From contig NZ_RWIJ01000021.1 of NCBI RefSeq assembly GCF_019805165.1, positions 53,335 through 117,334 of the forward strand: a stretch of 64,000 nucleotides of DNA, in the 5' to 3' direction. This document shows positions 34,770 to 44,078 of the stretch, in pieces. Position 1 is the stretch's first letter. Every line of letters starts with the position of its first letter. This DNA is from Azospirillum sp. 412522. GTDB taxonomy: Bacteria; Pseudomonadota; Alphaproteobacteria; Azospirillales; Azospirillaceae. A program made the position numbers and the translations under genes. Under the pieces are notes generated by a model, which was not told the DNA's origin, made no database searches, and saw only the letters and a list, made by a program, of their open reading frames with translations.

Positions 34770-35948
34770 TCACTTCAACGGGCATTTTGCCGCGTAGACG
34801 TCACCGTGCTCCTTCATCACCGCATCGCCCAGTTCGATGACGGGATCTCCCTCAGCACCCTTCACGACCGTTCCGGCGAACAGATCCTGGATCGGGAAAT
34901 GATTGGTGTTGAACTTGAAGTTTCCACGGACAGACTGGAAATCGGCCGCCTTGATCGCCGCGAGGAAGGCCTTCTTGTCTTCGATCTTCCCGCTGACCTT
35001 CCTGATCGCGCTGTCCAGCAGCCGGCCGGCGTCATAAGCCTGCGCCGCGGTTGCCGACGGCGCGTATTTATACTTGCGCATGAAATCCGCGACGAATTTC
35101 CTGTTCTCTTCGTTGCCTCCGATATGGCTCCAGTTATCGGTAACGGTGATGCCGAGCGCGGCGTCGCCGATGGCCGGAAGGTTCATGTTGTCGACGGAGT
35201 AGGACATGTAAAGCGGGAACTGCTCCTTCATGCCGCTCTGCACGAACTGCTTCACGAACTGGATCGCCAGCCCTGACGGGTAGAACGCGAACACGGCATC
35301 CGGCTTCGCCGCCCGCAGCTGAGCCAGTTCAGCCGCAAAATCCAGTTGGTTCAGAGGCGTGTAGACCTCGCCCACGATGGTGCCCTTGTAGTAGCGCTTG
35401 ATGCCATTGATCACGTCCCGTCCGGACAGGAAGTTCGGCGCCATGACATAGAGCTTCTTGATCCCCTTGTTCTGCAGCACCGATCCCATCGCCTCGGCCA
35501 GATTGTCGCCCTGCCACGAGGTCGAGAAATAATACTCGGAGCACTTGTCCCCGGCCAGGGGGGAAGGTCCGGCGTTCGGACCGATCATGACCGTCTTGTT
35601 GCTCGTCACCCGTTCCGATGCCGCCAGCAGGGCGCTGGAAATCACCGGCCCGACGACGACGTCGACCTTGTCGAACTCGACGAACTTATCCGCGATCTGA
35701 CGTGCGACGTCGGGCTTCTGCTGGTCGTCCTCGACGAGGACTTCCACCGGCAACCCGCCGAGCTTGCCACCGGAATGCTCGATGGCGAGGTTGAATGCGT
35801 CGCGCGTATGGATCCCGATGACGGAGTTCGTCCCCGACAGGGTCGCAACGAAGCCGATCTTGACCTTGTCGGCCGCTTCGGCACCGCTGACCCAGCAGGA
35901 TGCGAGGGCAGCAATGCAAGGAACTATGAGGGATTTCGTCCGGATCAT
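34770..35948 (-). CDS. HAAT-type substrate-binding protein (aromatic-acid-like)
   Basis: 392 residues with signal peptide MIRTKSLIVPCIAALASCWV, probable cleavage after AEA before ADKVKIGFVATLSG. The binding fold shows GIHTRDAFNLAIEHSGGKLGG, VEVLVEDDQQKPDVARQIADKF, VDVVVGPVISSALLAASERV, KKLYVMAPNFLSGRDVINGIK and DAVFAFYPSGLAIQFVKQF. The style recalls binding proteins for aromatic acids such as benzoate derivatives. No permease or ATPase lies beside it, so it may serve the livHMGF set at 27.9-31.2 kb, which lacks its own. AGGAGG seven bases before ATG. Follows the FAD oxidoreductase by 88 bases. Confidence 0.88.
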   Translation of the reverse strand: MIRTKSLIVPCIAALASCWVSGAEAADKVKIGFVATLSGTNSVIGIHTRDAFNLAIEHSGGKLGGLPVEVLVEDDQQKPDVARQIADKFVEFDKVDVVVGPVISSALLAASERVTSNKTVMIGPNAGPSPLAGDKCSEYYFSTSWQGDNLAEAMGSVLQNKGIKKLYVMAPNFLSGRDVINGIKRYYKGTIVGEVYTPLNQLDFAAELAQLRAAKPDAVFAFYPSGLAIQFVKQFVQSGMKEQFPLYMSYSVDNMNLPAIGDAALGITVTDNWSHIGGNEENRKFVADFMRKYKYAPSATAAQAYDAGRLLDSAIRKVSGKIEDKKAFLAAIKAADFQSVRGNFKFNTNHFPIQDLFAGTVVKGAEGDPVIELGDAVMKEHGDVYAAKCPLK

Positions 35949-36036
35949 GGCCGTGTCCTCCTGTTGGCCGGTCTTGGCGACCGGCCTGTTGTCATTTCAA
36001 CGAATGCGTCGTGCACCGGCTGGCCGCATCGCGCCT

Positions 36037-38091
36037 TCAGGCGCGCGCGGCACCGACCAGCAGGCTTGCAAGGCCCCCGCGCGTGAGCATCGGGGCAGGC
36101 GCCGGCGCGCTTTCCGGCAACCCAGGCCGATTGTCGGATGGATGGCCGAGCGACTGGAGCAGCAGGTCCAGAAACGCTTTGCCTTGCGCGGACGACACGG
36201 GAGCGTCGGTCTGCAGCTCCAGCCAACGCGTGCGCGGTTCCGGCCTGAGATGGTCGGCGGGCGCATCGATGACCGGATGGCGCATGTTGGGGAACAGGGT
36301 CACGCCGGCCCGGCTTGCCAGATCATAGAGTGATTCGACGTAGCGGAAGGAGCGGTGGCCGGGATTGATGCCCTCGAAATGGAAGCCGGTCACGCTGATC
36401 GGGATATCGAAGCAGAGCACCGCGGCTTCGACGAGGTCTCCCCAGGTCGCCGCCATGTCCGGCAGGAACCTGTAACGCTCGTCGTCCGGCACGAATCCCT
36501 TGAGCGCCAGCTTCTGGATCGCCACGAAGTCGGGATGTCCCGTTTCGACGTCGGAGAAATAGGTGAGCTTGCATTTGCGCTGGAGCATCTCCTCCTGGAT
36601 CTCGGATACCGCCACCTCCGAAACCTTGCATCCGGAGCCGATGGACAATCCCGCCGCAATGCCTGCCGCCGTTCCGGTTTCCGTCCAGAGGGCCTCGACG
36701 CGCAGGGCGCAGAAGGCGACATGGCTGGCGGAGATGGTCGTTGTGACCAGCAGGTTGTCGACGCCCTGCGGCGTCAGGCATCCGTACGGCACCTGATAGG
36801 GAGCACGGAGCGCCCGCATGAACATCGACCCTTCATAGGCCTTCGTCGCCGAGCTGGGCTCGTCGTTGCAGCGCCTGCTCTCGATCGCCCAGTCGCCGAT
36901 CGCAATCGAATCCGGCTGCCTCGGCGGGCGCGGCCCCGGTCCGGCGAGATAGGGATTGACGTTCGCTTCCGTCATCTTCACCGGCCCGCGGAACCGCCGC
37001 CCCTCCCGGACATACAGAATGTAGGGAAGATGGTTGTTCTCGACATACTCGTCCTCGGCGAGGACGAGTTGCGGCATTCCTCCTTCGGTCTGGATGAAAT
37101 GGAGGAAACCCAGGACGTGATCGAAGAAATTCTGGCGGATCGCCGTCCGCTCGCGGGGATGGGAAAGAATGAACTCCCGCGTCCCCTGAAGCAGATCGTT
37201 CCCCTCGTACCGCCGATTGAGGATCATCTTGCCGTTGACCGTCGGGATGACGTCGGGTCCGAAGGTGGGAACGCCGTCGGCGGACAGAGCGGCGGAGTTC
37301 CATGCGTATTTGCCGGGGTCGTAGGACGCCGGCCTGGCCTGCAGGCGGCCCGGCGAGCCGTCTTTCAGGTAGCGCAGGCTCAACCGGTAGGTGAAGGCCA
37401 TGATGTTGTCGTCCATCGCGCCCGTGCTGCCCGGCAGGATCGTCGACGGCAGGAACCCCTGGTCGTCGATCCGGCGCTCGTGCGTCGCGGTGTAGATCAC
37501 GCCGGCATGCGGCTCCTCGGCGGAGCGGGCTTCGCGGCCGATGTCGAACGGCGCCCCCGCCCAGGCCGCCACGTCGCCTTCGTAACTCGCGTCGATGAAG
37601 ACCTTGCCGCGCACCCGGTTCGGCTGCGTCGGCTCGCCGGGCGGGTTGCCGAAGGAATCGCTGGCCGGTTCCCAGTGAACCTCCCTGAGAATTTTCCGGT
37701 CGACCACGACATTGACGGGGACGGCACCCGTGATGACCGTGACGTTCGGATGGTCCGCCAGAAGCTCGCGCCAGATGCGTTCGGCGACATGGAACTCCCA
37801 GAAGACATCCGATCGGCTTGCAAGCATCGGATCGACCAGACCGACCTGCTTGTAATGCTTCAGCACGAGGTCCACGAACTCCTCCGCGATTCCGCTGAGG
37901 GCCTGCAGCGAGCCGGTATCGAAGCAATGCACACCGTTCGTCGTCACCCCACCCAGGGTCGGCGTCGGTTCCAGGACGATAACCTTCATGCCGCTACGGG
38001 CTGCGGCTATGGCCGCGGAACAGCCGGCCGCCGTTCCGCCGACGATGACGACGTCCGTTTCAAGGTCCGCGTAATTCTGCATGTCCGACAT
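36037..38091 (-). CDS. Large FAD-dependent oxidoreductase (FAD_oxidored family)
   Basis: 684 residues. The N-terminal Rossmann fold DVVIVGGTAAGCSAAIAAARSG binds FAD, LEPTPTLGGVTTNGV follows, and GKVFIDASYEGDVAAWAGAPFD is the motif common to this family, once annotated as xanthan lyase-like. The C-terminal third (GCKVSEVAVSEIQEEMLQRK, then FHFEGINPGHRSFRYVE) is less characteristic. No signal peptide. I use ATG 38091 because GGAAGGA lies five bases upstream. Together with the binding protein that follows it may start degradation of an imported compound, but no reaction can be assigned. Confidence 0.85.
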   Translation of the reverse strand: MSDMQNYADLETDVVIVGGTAAGCSAAIAAARSGMKVIVLEPTPTLGGVTTNGVHCFDTGSLQALSGIAEEFVDLVLKHYKQVGLVDPMLASRSDVFWEFHVAERIWRELLADHPNVTVITGAVPVNVVVDRKILREVHWEPASDSFGNPPGEPTQPNRVRGKVFIDASYEGDVAAWAGAPFDIGREARSAEEPHAGVIYTATHERRIDDQGFLPSTILPGSTGAMDDNIMAFTYRLSLRYLKDGSPGRLQARPASYDPGKYAWNSAALSADGVPTFGPDVIPTVNGKMILNRRYEGNDLLQGTREFILSHPRERTAIRQNFFDHVLGFLHFIQTEGGMPQLVLAEDEYVENNHLPYILYVREGRRFRGPVKMTEANVNPYLAGPGPRPPRQPDSIAIGDWAIESRRCNDEPSSATKAYEGSMFMRALRAPYQVPYGCLTPQGVDNLLVTTTISASHVAFCALRVEALWTETGTAAGIAAGLSIGSGCKVSEVAVSEIQEEMLQRKCKLTYFSDVETGHPDFVAIQKLALKGFVPDDERYRFLPDMAATWGDLVEAAVLCFDIPISVTGFHFEGINPGHRSFRYVESLYDLASRAGVTLFPNMRHPVIDAPADHLRPEPRTRWLELQTDAPVSSAQGKAFLDLLLQSLGHPSDNRPGLPESAPAPAPMLTRGGLASLLVGAARA

Positions 38092-38438
38092 GACGTTCCT
38101 TCCCATCCCGAATGCGCCGGAAATAGCGGGGATTGCTCGCAGCGCTCAGCCGGCTTTATGATGATCCGCCTTTTACAGGCAGTATTCTCACGACCCTGCC
38201 AATTCGTCCGCTTCGCGACGGGCCGGCGTAGCCGTATGACAATAAAGCCCTATCTCCGCATGTAAATGAAGTCAAACGCCGCGGCGCGGCCTCCTTTGGC
38301 CGGCATAGATTTTACCTCTGTCCACAAACGCAACTGGAAAAGAAGATTGGCAAAGGTCTGCGAAATGACGTTGGTGCATCATTCGCGCTTCAGGCGAAGC
38401 TTGCTTTGTCCGGGGTGACGATCAGGCGACCTTCCGGT
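38092..38438. other. 347-base gap between the FAD oxidoreductase and a lysR gene
   Basis: No gene recognised on either strand; lower in GC than its surroundings over 38150-38350. It presumably holds the promoter of the FAD oxidoreductase. A short inverted repeat GCTTC/GAAGC (38387-38391, 38396-38400) near the lysR end may be a weak terminator. No convincing operator seen. Confidence 0.5.
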
Positions 38439-39353
38439 TCACCCCACCGAGGGAGGAGCGAGACTGGGACCCGCTATGCTCTGCACCCAATCCACGAAGA
38501 CCCGCAACGCGGGTGAAAGATGCCGTGACGACGGATAGAGGACGGACACGGGGACCGGCTCGGGAGCGTATGAACCGAGCACTTCGCGCAGCTCACCACG
38601 CCTGACATTGTCGGCGATGATGAAATCGGACAGGCGGGCAAGCCCGAATCCGGCTTTGGCGAGGTCGCGGAGCGCGAAGGTCTCGTCGACCACCAGGCCG
38701 GTCCGCATGGTCATGGTGGTCGATGCGCCACCCTCATTGAAGGTCCACCCATCGGACCGGCCGTTGCGGGAGGACGAATAGCCGATGGCAAGATGATCCT
38801 GGAGGTCCACCAGGGCCTGTGGCTCACCGCGCGCGGCAAGGTAGGACGGCGCGGCGCAGACAACCCAGCGGAAGCAGCCGATCCGCCGCGCAATGAGGCT
38901 GGAATCCGGCAGGGTTCCGGTGCGGACGACGCAATCGATCCCTTCCTGGACGAGATCGACCAGCCGGTCGCTCATGCCGATCACGAGGTCCACCTCCGGG
39001 TACCGTTCGCGAAACCCTGGAAGCGCGGGAAGAATGATCGAACGCCCGATGGAGGCCGGCATGTTCACCCTCAGCCGGCCGCTGGCTCGCCCGCGCCCGT
39101 CCCGCAGCCCATTTTCGACGCTGTCGACCATGGACAGGATCTGGCGGCTCTGTTCGTAATAGGCTTCCCCGTCCGGAGTCAGCTTGATCTGGCGCGTCGT
39201 GCGGTTGATCAACTGGACGCCGAGATGCTTCTCCAGCCTCTGGATCGTCATGGTGACCGACGAGCGAGGCAGGGATAGGGCATGGGCGGCCTTCTGGAAA
39301 CCGTTCGTATCCACGACATGGACGAAGACTTCCATGGCCCGCAATCTGTCCAC
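38439..39353 (-). CDS. LysR-family transcriptional regulator
   Basis: 304 residues. MDRLRAMEVFVHVVDTNGFQKAA and LSLPRSSVTMTIQRLEKHLGVQLINRTTRQIKLTPDGEAYYE form the DNA-binding domain of the large DmlR/YafC-like LysR subgroup. The effector domain starts near GRLRVNMPASIGRSIILPAL and includes VRTGTLPDSSLIARRIG. It is divergent from the molybdenum hydroxylase genes, with a dyad between them, so it probably controls them. Confidence 0.92.
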   Translation of the reverse strand: MDRLRAMEVFVHVVDTNGFQKAAHALSLPRSSVTMTIQRLEKHLGVQLINRTTRQIKLTPDGEAYYEQSRQILSMVDSVENGLRDGRGRASGRLRVNMPASIGRSIILPALPGFRERYPEVDLVIGMSDRLVDLVQEGIDCVVRTGTLPDSSLIARRIGCFRWVVCAAPSYLAARGEPQALVDLQDHLAIGYSSSRNGRSDGWTFNEGGASTTMTMRTGLVVDETFALRDLAKAGFGLARLSDFIIADNVRRGELREVLGSYAPEPVPVSVLYPSSRHLSPALRVFVDWVQSIAGPSLAPPSVG

Positions 39354-39423
39354 ACGCTCCTCCCCCGAAGCTCGGCGATTTCGGAACCCGACTTAAGGCA
39401 ACCGGCCCGCCGCTGGCGTCTAC

Positions 39424-39440
39424 GTTCATATAATGTGAAC
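39424..39440. promoter_or_regulatory. GTTCA-N7-TGAAC dyad with TATAAT in the divergent region
   Basis: GTTCATATAATGTGAAC has perfect 5-bp arms, the T-N11-A pattern of LysR sites, and encloses TATAAT (39429-39434). It lies 71 bases before lysR and 153 before the 2Fe-2S subunit gene. No good -35 partner on the plus strand, so activator dependence is plausible. Confidence 0.5.
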
Positions 39441-39592
39441 TTTCAAGTCAAACACCCCGGGATTGTACGAGCTTACCTGCCGCGATACCTCCTGAATCAG
39501 GAAATGCAGGGCCTGCCGACCGCCGCCGCCAAGCACCGGAACGTCCTGGTGCGGCCATGGATCGGGGCCCCTTGGATCGGGAGATCGACGAA

Positions 39593-40075
39593 ATGCCTTA
39601 CAGGCTGACCATCAACGGCGAGACGCGGGAGGTCGACGCCGATGGCGACACCCCCCTGCTGTGGGCGCTCCGCGACATCCTCGGGATGACCGGAACGAAG
39701 TTCGGTTGCGGCGCCGGCCTTTGCGGCTGCTGCACGGTGCATGTCGATGGTGTGGCGACCCGCGCCTGCCAGACACCGATCGACAGCGTCGGAACCGCCG
39801 GGATCGTGACCGTCGAGGGCGTGGACCGCACCGACGCCGGCCGGCGTGTCCAGCAGGCCTGGATCGACCTGGAGGTGGTGCAATGCGGCTATTGCCAGCC
39901 CGGCCAGATCATGTCGGCCGCCGCCCTGCTCGCCGGCAACCCCGAGCCGTCCGATGCAGAGATCGACGAGGCGATGTCGGGAAATCTCTGCCGCTGCGGA
40001 ACCTACAGTCGCATCCGCGACGCGATCCGGCGCGCCGCCCGCCTCGCCAAGCCGGCCATGGAGACGGCGCAATGA
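39593..40075 (+). CDS. (2Fe-2S) subunit of a molybdenum hydroxylase (IorA-like)
   Basis: 160 residues carrying two 2Fe-2S clusters. The plant-type ferredoxin cluster is Cys39, 44, 47 and 59 in FGCGAGLCGCCTVHVDG and the following TRAC; the second, alpha-helical cluster is Cys98, 101, 133 and 135 in VQCGYCQPGQIMSAAALL and GNLCRCGTY. All eight Cys are present. I use ATG 39593 (MPYRLTING) with GGGAG nine bases upstream; an ORF start 36 bases earlier adds a non-homologous head. Its stop overlaps the start of the large subunit (ATGA). It transfers electrons from the Mo site to an external acceptor. Confidence 0.93.
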   Translation: MPYRLTINGETREVDADGDTPLLWALRDILGMTGTKFGCGAGLCGCCTVHVDGVATRACQTPIDSVGTAGIVTVEGVDRTDAGRRVQQAWIDLEVVQCGYCQPGQIMSAAALLAGNPEPSDAEIDEAMSGNLCRCGTYSRIRDAIRRAARLAKPAMETAQ

Positions 40076-42225
40076 CGACTCCCGCCGCCCGCCGGGGCCA
40101 CGGCCCATCGCGTCGTGCCGTCCTGTCCGCAGGCATCGCCGTCGGCGGCGGACTGCTGGTCGGGGTTCCCCTGGCAGCGCCGGTTCTCTCGAAGGACGGT
40201 CCGGCCGGCTTCGCCCCGAACGCCTTCGTCAGGATCGCCCGGAACGGCACCGTCACGCTGACCATGCCCTATGTCGAGATGGGACAAGGCACCTACACCG
40301 CGGTGCCGATGCTGATCGCGGAAGAGCTGGAGGTGCCGCTTGCCGCGGTGACGCTCGAACACGCGCCGGCCGACGACATGCTCTACCGCAACCCGATCAT
40401 GGGAGCGCAGGAGACCGACGGTTCGCTGTCGATGCGTGCGGCGTGGGAGCCGATGCGCCGCGCCGGGGCCACGGCGCGGACGATGCTGGTCGCCGCGGCG
40501 GCGGCGGAGTGGCGGGTGGACGCCGCCGAATGCCGGGCGGCGGAGGGCTTCGTCGTGCATGATCGGACGCGACGCCGCATCGCCTATGGCGACCTTGCCG
40601 AGCGGGCGGCGACCTTGCCTGTACCGCAGCAGGTGACGCTGAAGGACGCATCCGCCTTCACCCTGATCGGACGGCCGCAGAAGCGGCTGGATTCGGCGGA
40701 CAAGATCAACGGCACCGCGATCTTCGGCATGGATGTGCGATTGCCGGGCATGAAGATCGCCGCGGTGATGGCCTCGCCGGTGCTCGGCGGGCGGATCGCC
40801 AGCCTGGACGACCGCGAGGCACGCCGGGTGACGGGAGTCCGCGAGATTATTCGCCTCGATGATGCCGTGGCGGTCGTCGCCGACCACTGGGCGGCCGCGA
40901 AGAAAGCTCTCGATACCCTGGCCGTCACCTGGGACGATGGGCCGAACGCCGGCTTCTCGACCGCCCGCCTCAAAGGCGAGCTGGACGCCGCCTCACAGCG
41001 TGACGGCGTGGTCGGCGACGAGGCCGGCGACGAAGCGGGCGCCTTCGCCGGCGCGGCGCGGCGGGCGGAGGCCATCTACCGGCTGCCGCTCCTGGCCCAC
41101 GCAGCCATGGAACCGCTCAACTGCACCGTCCATCTGCACGGCGGGCGCTGTGACGTCTGGGTCGGCACCCAGGCGGCGAGCCGCGCCCAGGCCGCCGCGG
41201 CTGCCGCCGCGGGCCTGCCGCAGGATCTTGTGGCGATCCACAACCAATATCTCGGCGGCTCGTTCGGCAGGCGTGCCGAGACCGACAACATCGTCCAGGC
41301 CGTGTCCATCGCACGGCGGCTGGACCACCCGGTCAAGGTCGTCTGGAGCCGCGAGGAGGACACGCAGCACGATTTCTACCGGCCGGCCTATCACAACACG
41401 CTGAGAGCCGGACTCGACCGGGACGGTCGCGTCACGAGCTGGTTCCACCGGGTCGTCGGCCCGTCGCCCCTCGCCCGCTGGCTGCCGCCGGCCGTCCAGA
41501 ATGGACTCGACCCCGATGCGGTGACCAGCGCGACCGGTCCCTACCAGTTCCCGAACCGGCACGTCGATTATGTCCGGCATGAGGAGCACGCTTTCCGGTC
41601 CGGCTTCTGGAGAGGCGTCGGGACCACCCACAACGTGTTCGTCGTCGAGAGCTTCATCGACGAACTGGCAATGGCGAGCGGGACCGATCCGCTGGAATTT
41701 CGCCGGCGTCACCTTCGGGACGACCCGCGCCTGCGGGCCGTGCTGGACTTGGCAGCGGAAAAATCCGGCTGGAGCAAGCCATTGCCTCCGGGAAGCGGTC
41801 GCGGCATCAGCCTTCTTCAGGATTTCGGCGGAACGATCCTCGCCCAGGTCGCCGAGGTTTCCGTAGAGGACAGCGGATCGCTTCGGGTGGACAGGGTCAC
41901 CGCCGTCGTCGATTGCGGCAAGCTGGTCAATCCCGACACGGTGATCGCCCAGATCCAGGGCGGCGTCATCTTCGGCCTCTCCGCCGCGCTCTACGGCCAG
42001 ATCACCTTCTCCGAGGGGCGCGTCGAGCAGGGAAACTTCGACAGCTACGCCGCGGTGCGGATGAACGAAGCTCCACGCGTTGCCGTTCATCTCATCGAAA
42101 GTGGAGCGATGCCGTTCGGTGTCGGCGAATCCGGCACGTCCGGCATCGCCCCCGCCGTCGCAAACGCCGTCTACGCGGCGATAGGCAAGCGTATACGCCA
42201 GTTGCCGATCACATCCGACATGTGA
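40072..42225 (+). CDS. Molybdopterin-binding large subunit, isoquinoline 1-oxidoreductase beta type (IorB-like)
   Basis: 717 residues, xanthine-oxidase superfamily of the periplasmic single-chain Mo-subunit type. A twin-arginine-like leader is present (SRRAVLSAGIAVGGGLLVGVPL). Then FVRIARNGTVTLTMPYVEMGQGTYTAV, the MPT-binding HNQYLGGSFGRRAETD and FWRGVGTTHNVFVVESFIDEL, and the C-terminal GVGESGTSGIAPAVANAVY with the catalytic Glu. Such enzymes hydroxylate aldehydes or N-heterocycles and usually pass electrons to a c-type cytochrome; none is encoded beside it. Overlaps the 2Fe-2S subunit gene by four bases. Confidence 0.92.
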   Translation: MTTPAARRGHGPSRRAVLSAGIAVGGGLLVGVPLAAPVLSKDGPAGFAPNAFVRIARNGTVTLTMPYVEMGQGTYTAVPMLIAEELEVPLAAVTLEHAPADDMLYRNPIMGAQETDGSLSMRAAWEPMRRAGATARTMLVAAAAAEWRVDAAECRAAEGFVVHDRTRRRIAYGDLAERAATLPVPQQVTLKDASAFTLIGRPQKRLDSADKINGTAIFGMDVRLPGMKIAAVMASPVLGGRIASLDDREARRVTGVREIIRLDDAVAVVADHWAAAKKALDTLAVTWDDGPNAGFSTARLKGELDAASQRDGVVGDEAGDEAGAFAGAARRAEAIYRLPLLAHAAMEPLNCTVHLHGGRCDVWVGTQAASRAQAAAAAAAGLPQDLVAIHNQYLGGSFGRRAETDNIVQAVSIARRLDHPVKVVWSREEDTQHDFYRPAYHNTLRAGLDRDGRVTSWFHRVVGPSPLARWLPPAVQNGLDPDAVTSATGPYQFPNRHVDYVRHEEHAFRSGFWRGVGTTHNVFVVESFIDELAMASGTDPLEFRRRHLRDDPRLRAVLDLAAEKSGWSKPLPPGSGRGISLLQDFGGTILAQVAEVSVEDSGSLRVDRVTAVVDCGKLVNPDTVIAQIQGGVIFGLSAALYGQITFSEGRVEQGNFDSYAAVRMNEAPRVAVHLIESGAMPFGVGESGTSGIAPAVANAVYAAIGKRIRQLPITSDM

Positions 42226-42390
42226 GGCTGCAGAAGCTGTTGGCCGAAGCCATGGCCGAGCGGACGAAGGGGCACCTCGTCGCCTTCGTCCAATTCGCCT
42301 TCGTCCCTATCCGTTTCAGCCGCCTACATCGGCCGGCGCCCCAGGAGGCCAGCGGATAATCCCTCCGAACAGGCACTCAGCTCCATCGGA

Positions 42391-42420
42391 AACCGCTCCG
42401 GAGTTTGCAACGGAGCCGTT
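42391..42420. terminator. Hairpin between convergent Mo-hydroxylase and exporter genes
   Basis: GCTCCG (42395-42400) and CGGAGC (42411-42416) form a stem with a ten-base loop, extended on the outside by AAC/GTT past a C-C mismatch. It lies immediately at the exporter stop codon, in a 194-base convergent gap that holds nothing else I recognise. Confidence 0.4.
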
Positions 42421-44078
42421 CAGCTCGCCCTAACGCCGCGGATGCGGGTCAAAACGCCGTTCTCCATCTTGTAGAGAGAGTCCGCGACGTCGAAGTAGTG
42501 GTCGTCATGGGTGATGGCGATGATCGTCTTCCCCTGCCCCTTCAGAAGAGGCAGGATCCCCGTATAGAAGATGCGGCGGAATTCCGGATCCTGGTCGGCG
42601 GCCCATTCGTCCAGGATCAGGATCGATTTGTTCTCCAGGATGGCGGCGATCAGCGCCAGCCTCTTGCGCTGCCCTTGCGACAGCGAGACTGTGCTCCAGG
42701 CGCCGCCGGCAAGCCGCACCTTGCCGTCGAGCGCGAGCAACCGCAGCAAACGGTCGGCCGCCTCCATCGAGGGGGTCTCGCCGTCGGCGGCCAGTGCCTG
42801 CTGGAACAGATGGAAGTCGCTGAGGATGACCGCCACATGCTGGCGGTACCAGTCCCTCTCCGATGCCGTGATGTCGCGGCCGGCAAAGCGGATGCCGCCC
42901 TGCTGCGGCGGATACAGGCCGGCCGCCAGCCGGGCGAAGGTCGATTTGCCCGACCCGTTGCCGCCGATGATGAAGACCAGCTCGCCCTGCGCCACCGACA
43001 GGTCGACGGGTCCGAAGGCGAAGCCGGCATCGGCGCCGCGGGCGGGATATCGATAGCCGAGGCCGGACAGATCGAGCCGCGACCAGTCGTTGGCGGCGGG
43101 CGGCAGCGGCGGTTCCGCGACTTGCCCGGCCAGGGCGAGGGATTCGACGCTGCGGACCGCGACCGTGCCCGCCAGCCAGTGGGGGAGCGAGCCGATCAGG
43201 CCGGCCAGCGGCGCCCGGATGAACAGGATCAGGGTGGTCGCCGCCGTCGCTTGCTCCAGGCTTCCCAGCCCCAGCCCCTGCTTCAGCACCAGGATCACCA
43301 GAATGGTCAGGAGCACGGCGGCATTGACCACGTTCGAGGTGAGCACCCCGAACAGGTCCGCGGTCGATTCCTGGCGGCGGGCCTCCTCGACGGCCGGCTC
43401 CAGGCCGTCGCGCAGGAAGGCGGCGCGGCGTACCCGGCTCAGCCGCAGCTCGTTGCGGCCACGGATCAGCGCTTCGAACGCCTCGTGGATGCGGGTGTCG
43501 GCCTCGCGGGCGAGCCGGCGATGGTGCTTCGCCCGCACGGCAAGCCCGCGGGCGACGAACACCACCAGGACCGTCACCGTCGCGAGCGCCAGCGCATAGG
43601 CTGCGGACTGCCAGACGAGATAGCCGTAGCCGCAGATCAGCACGGCTCCGCCGAAGATCACGAAGGGCAGGCTGTTGAAAGCCTGGCTGATCATCGACAC
43701 GTCCTTAGTCAGCGTCGACAGGATGCGCGCGCTGCCGATGCCGTCGATGGTCTCGACCTCCGTCGCCATCAGGCGCCGGACGAGCCGCAGGCGCAGGTCA
43801 TGGACGATGGCATGGCCGGCGCCGACGATCAGCGACTGCGATGCCATGCCCAGTCCGAACAGTGCCGCGACCAGAAGCAGTCCGAGGCCAGCCACCTGCC
43901 ATAAATCAATGGCGGGCGCCGTCAACGCATGGGTGAACAGGGCCACCGCGCCGACCCCGGCGAGCGCGCTGCCGAAATTCAGCACGGCGCCGGCAGCGAT
44001 CCGCCGCCAGCGCGTCCGCAGGATGGAGCCGAGCGTCATGGGCCCGGGGGGCGCGGGTGTCACAGGCGGAGTCGTCAT
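42420..44078 (-). CDS. Cyclic-peptide/siderophore export ABC transporter (SyrD/PvdE-like)
   Basis: 552-residue half-transporter with a fused membrane and ATPase domain, the length of PvdE and SyrD. Six membrane segments lie in the first 300 residues (starting GAVLNFGSALAGVGAVALF). The ATPase has Walker A IIGGNGSGKSTFARL (about 370-384), signature VSLSQGQRKRLALIAAI, Walker B SILILDEWAADQDPEFRR and the H-loop IIAITHDDHYFDVAD. These transporters carry NRPS siderophore precursors or peptides to the periplasm. It overlaps the PepSY gene by four bases, placing it in the receptor operon and tying it to the nearby NRPS genes. Confidence 0.9.
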   Translation of the reverse strand: MTTPPVTPAPPGPMTLGSILRTRWRRIAAGAVLNFGSALAGVGAVALFTHALTAPAIDLWQVAGLGLLLVAALFGLGMASQSLIVGAGHAIVHDLRLRLVRRLMATEVETIDGIGSARILSTLTKDVSMISQAFNSLPFVIFGGAVLICGYGYLVWQSAAYALALATVTVLVVFVARGLAVRAKHHRRLAREADTRIHEAFEALIRGRNELRLSRVRRAAFLRDGLEPAVEEARRQESTADLFGVLTSNVVNAAVLLTILVILVLKQGLGLGSLEQATAATTLILFIRAPLAGLIGSLPHWLAGTVAVRSVESLALAGQVAEPPLPPAANDWSRLDLSGLGYRYPARGADAGFAFGPVDLSVAQGELVFIIGGNGSGKSTFARLAAGLYPPQQGGIRFAGRDITASERDWYRQHVAVILSDFHLFQQALAADGETPSMEAADRLLRLLALDGKVRLAGGAWSTVSLSQGQRKRLALIAAILENKSILILDEWAADQDPEFRRIFYTGILPLLKGQGKTIIAITHDDHYFDVADSLYKMENGVLTRIRGVRAS

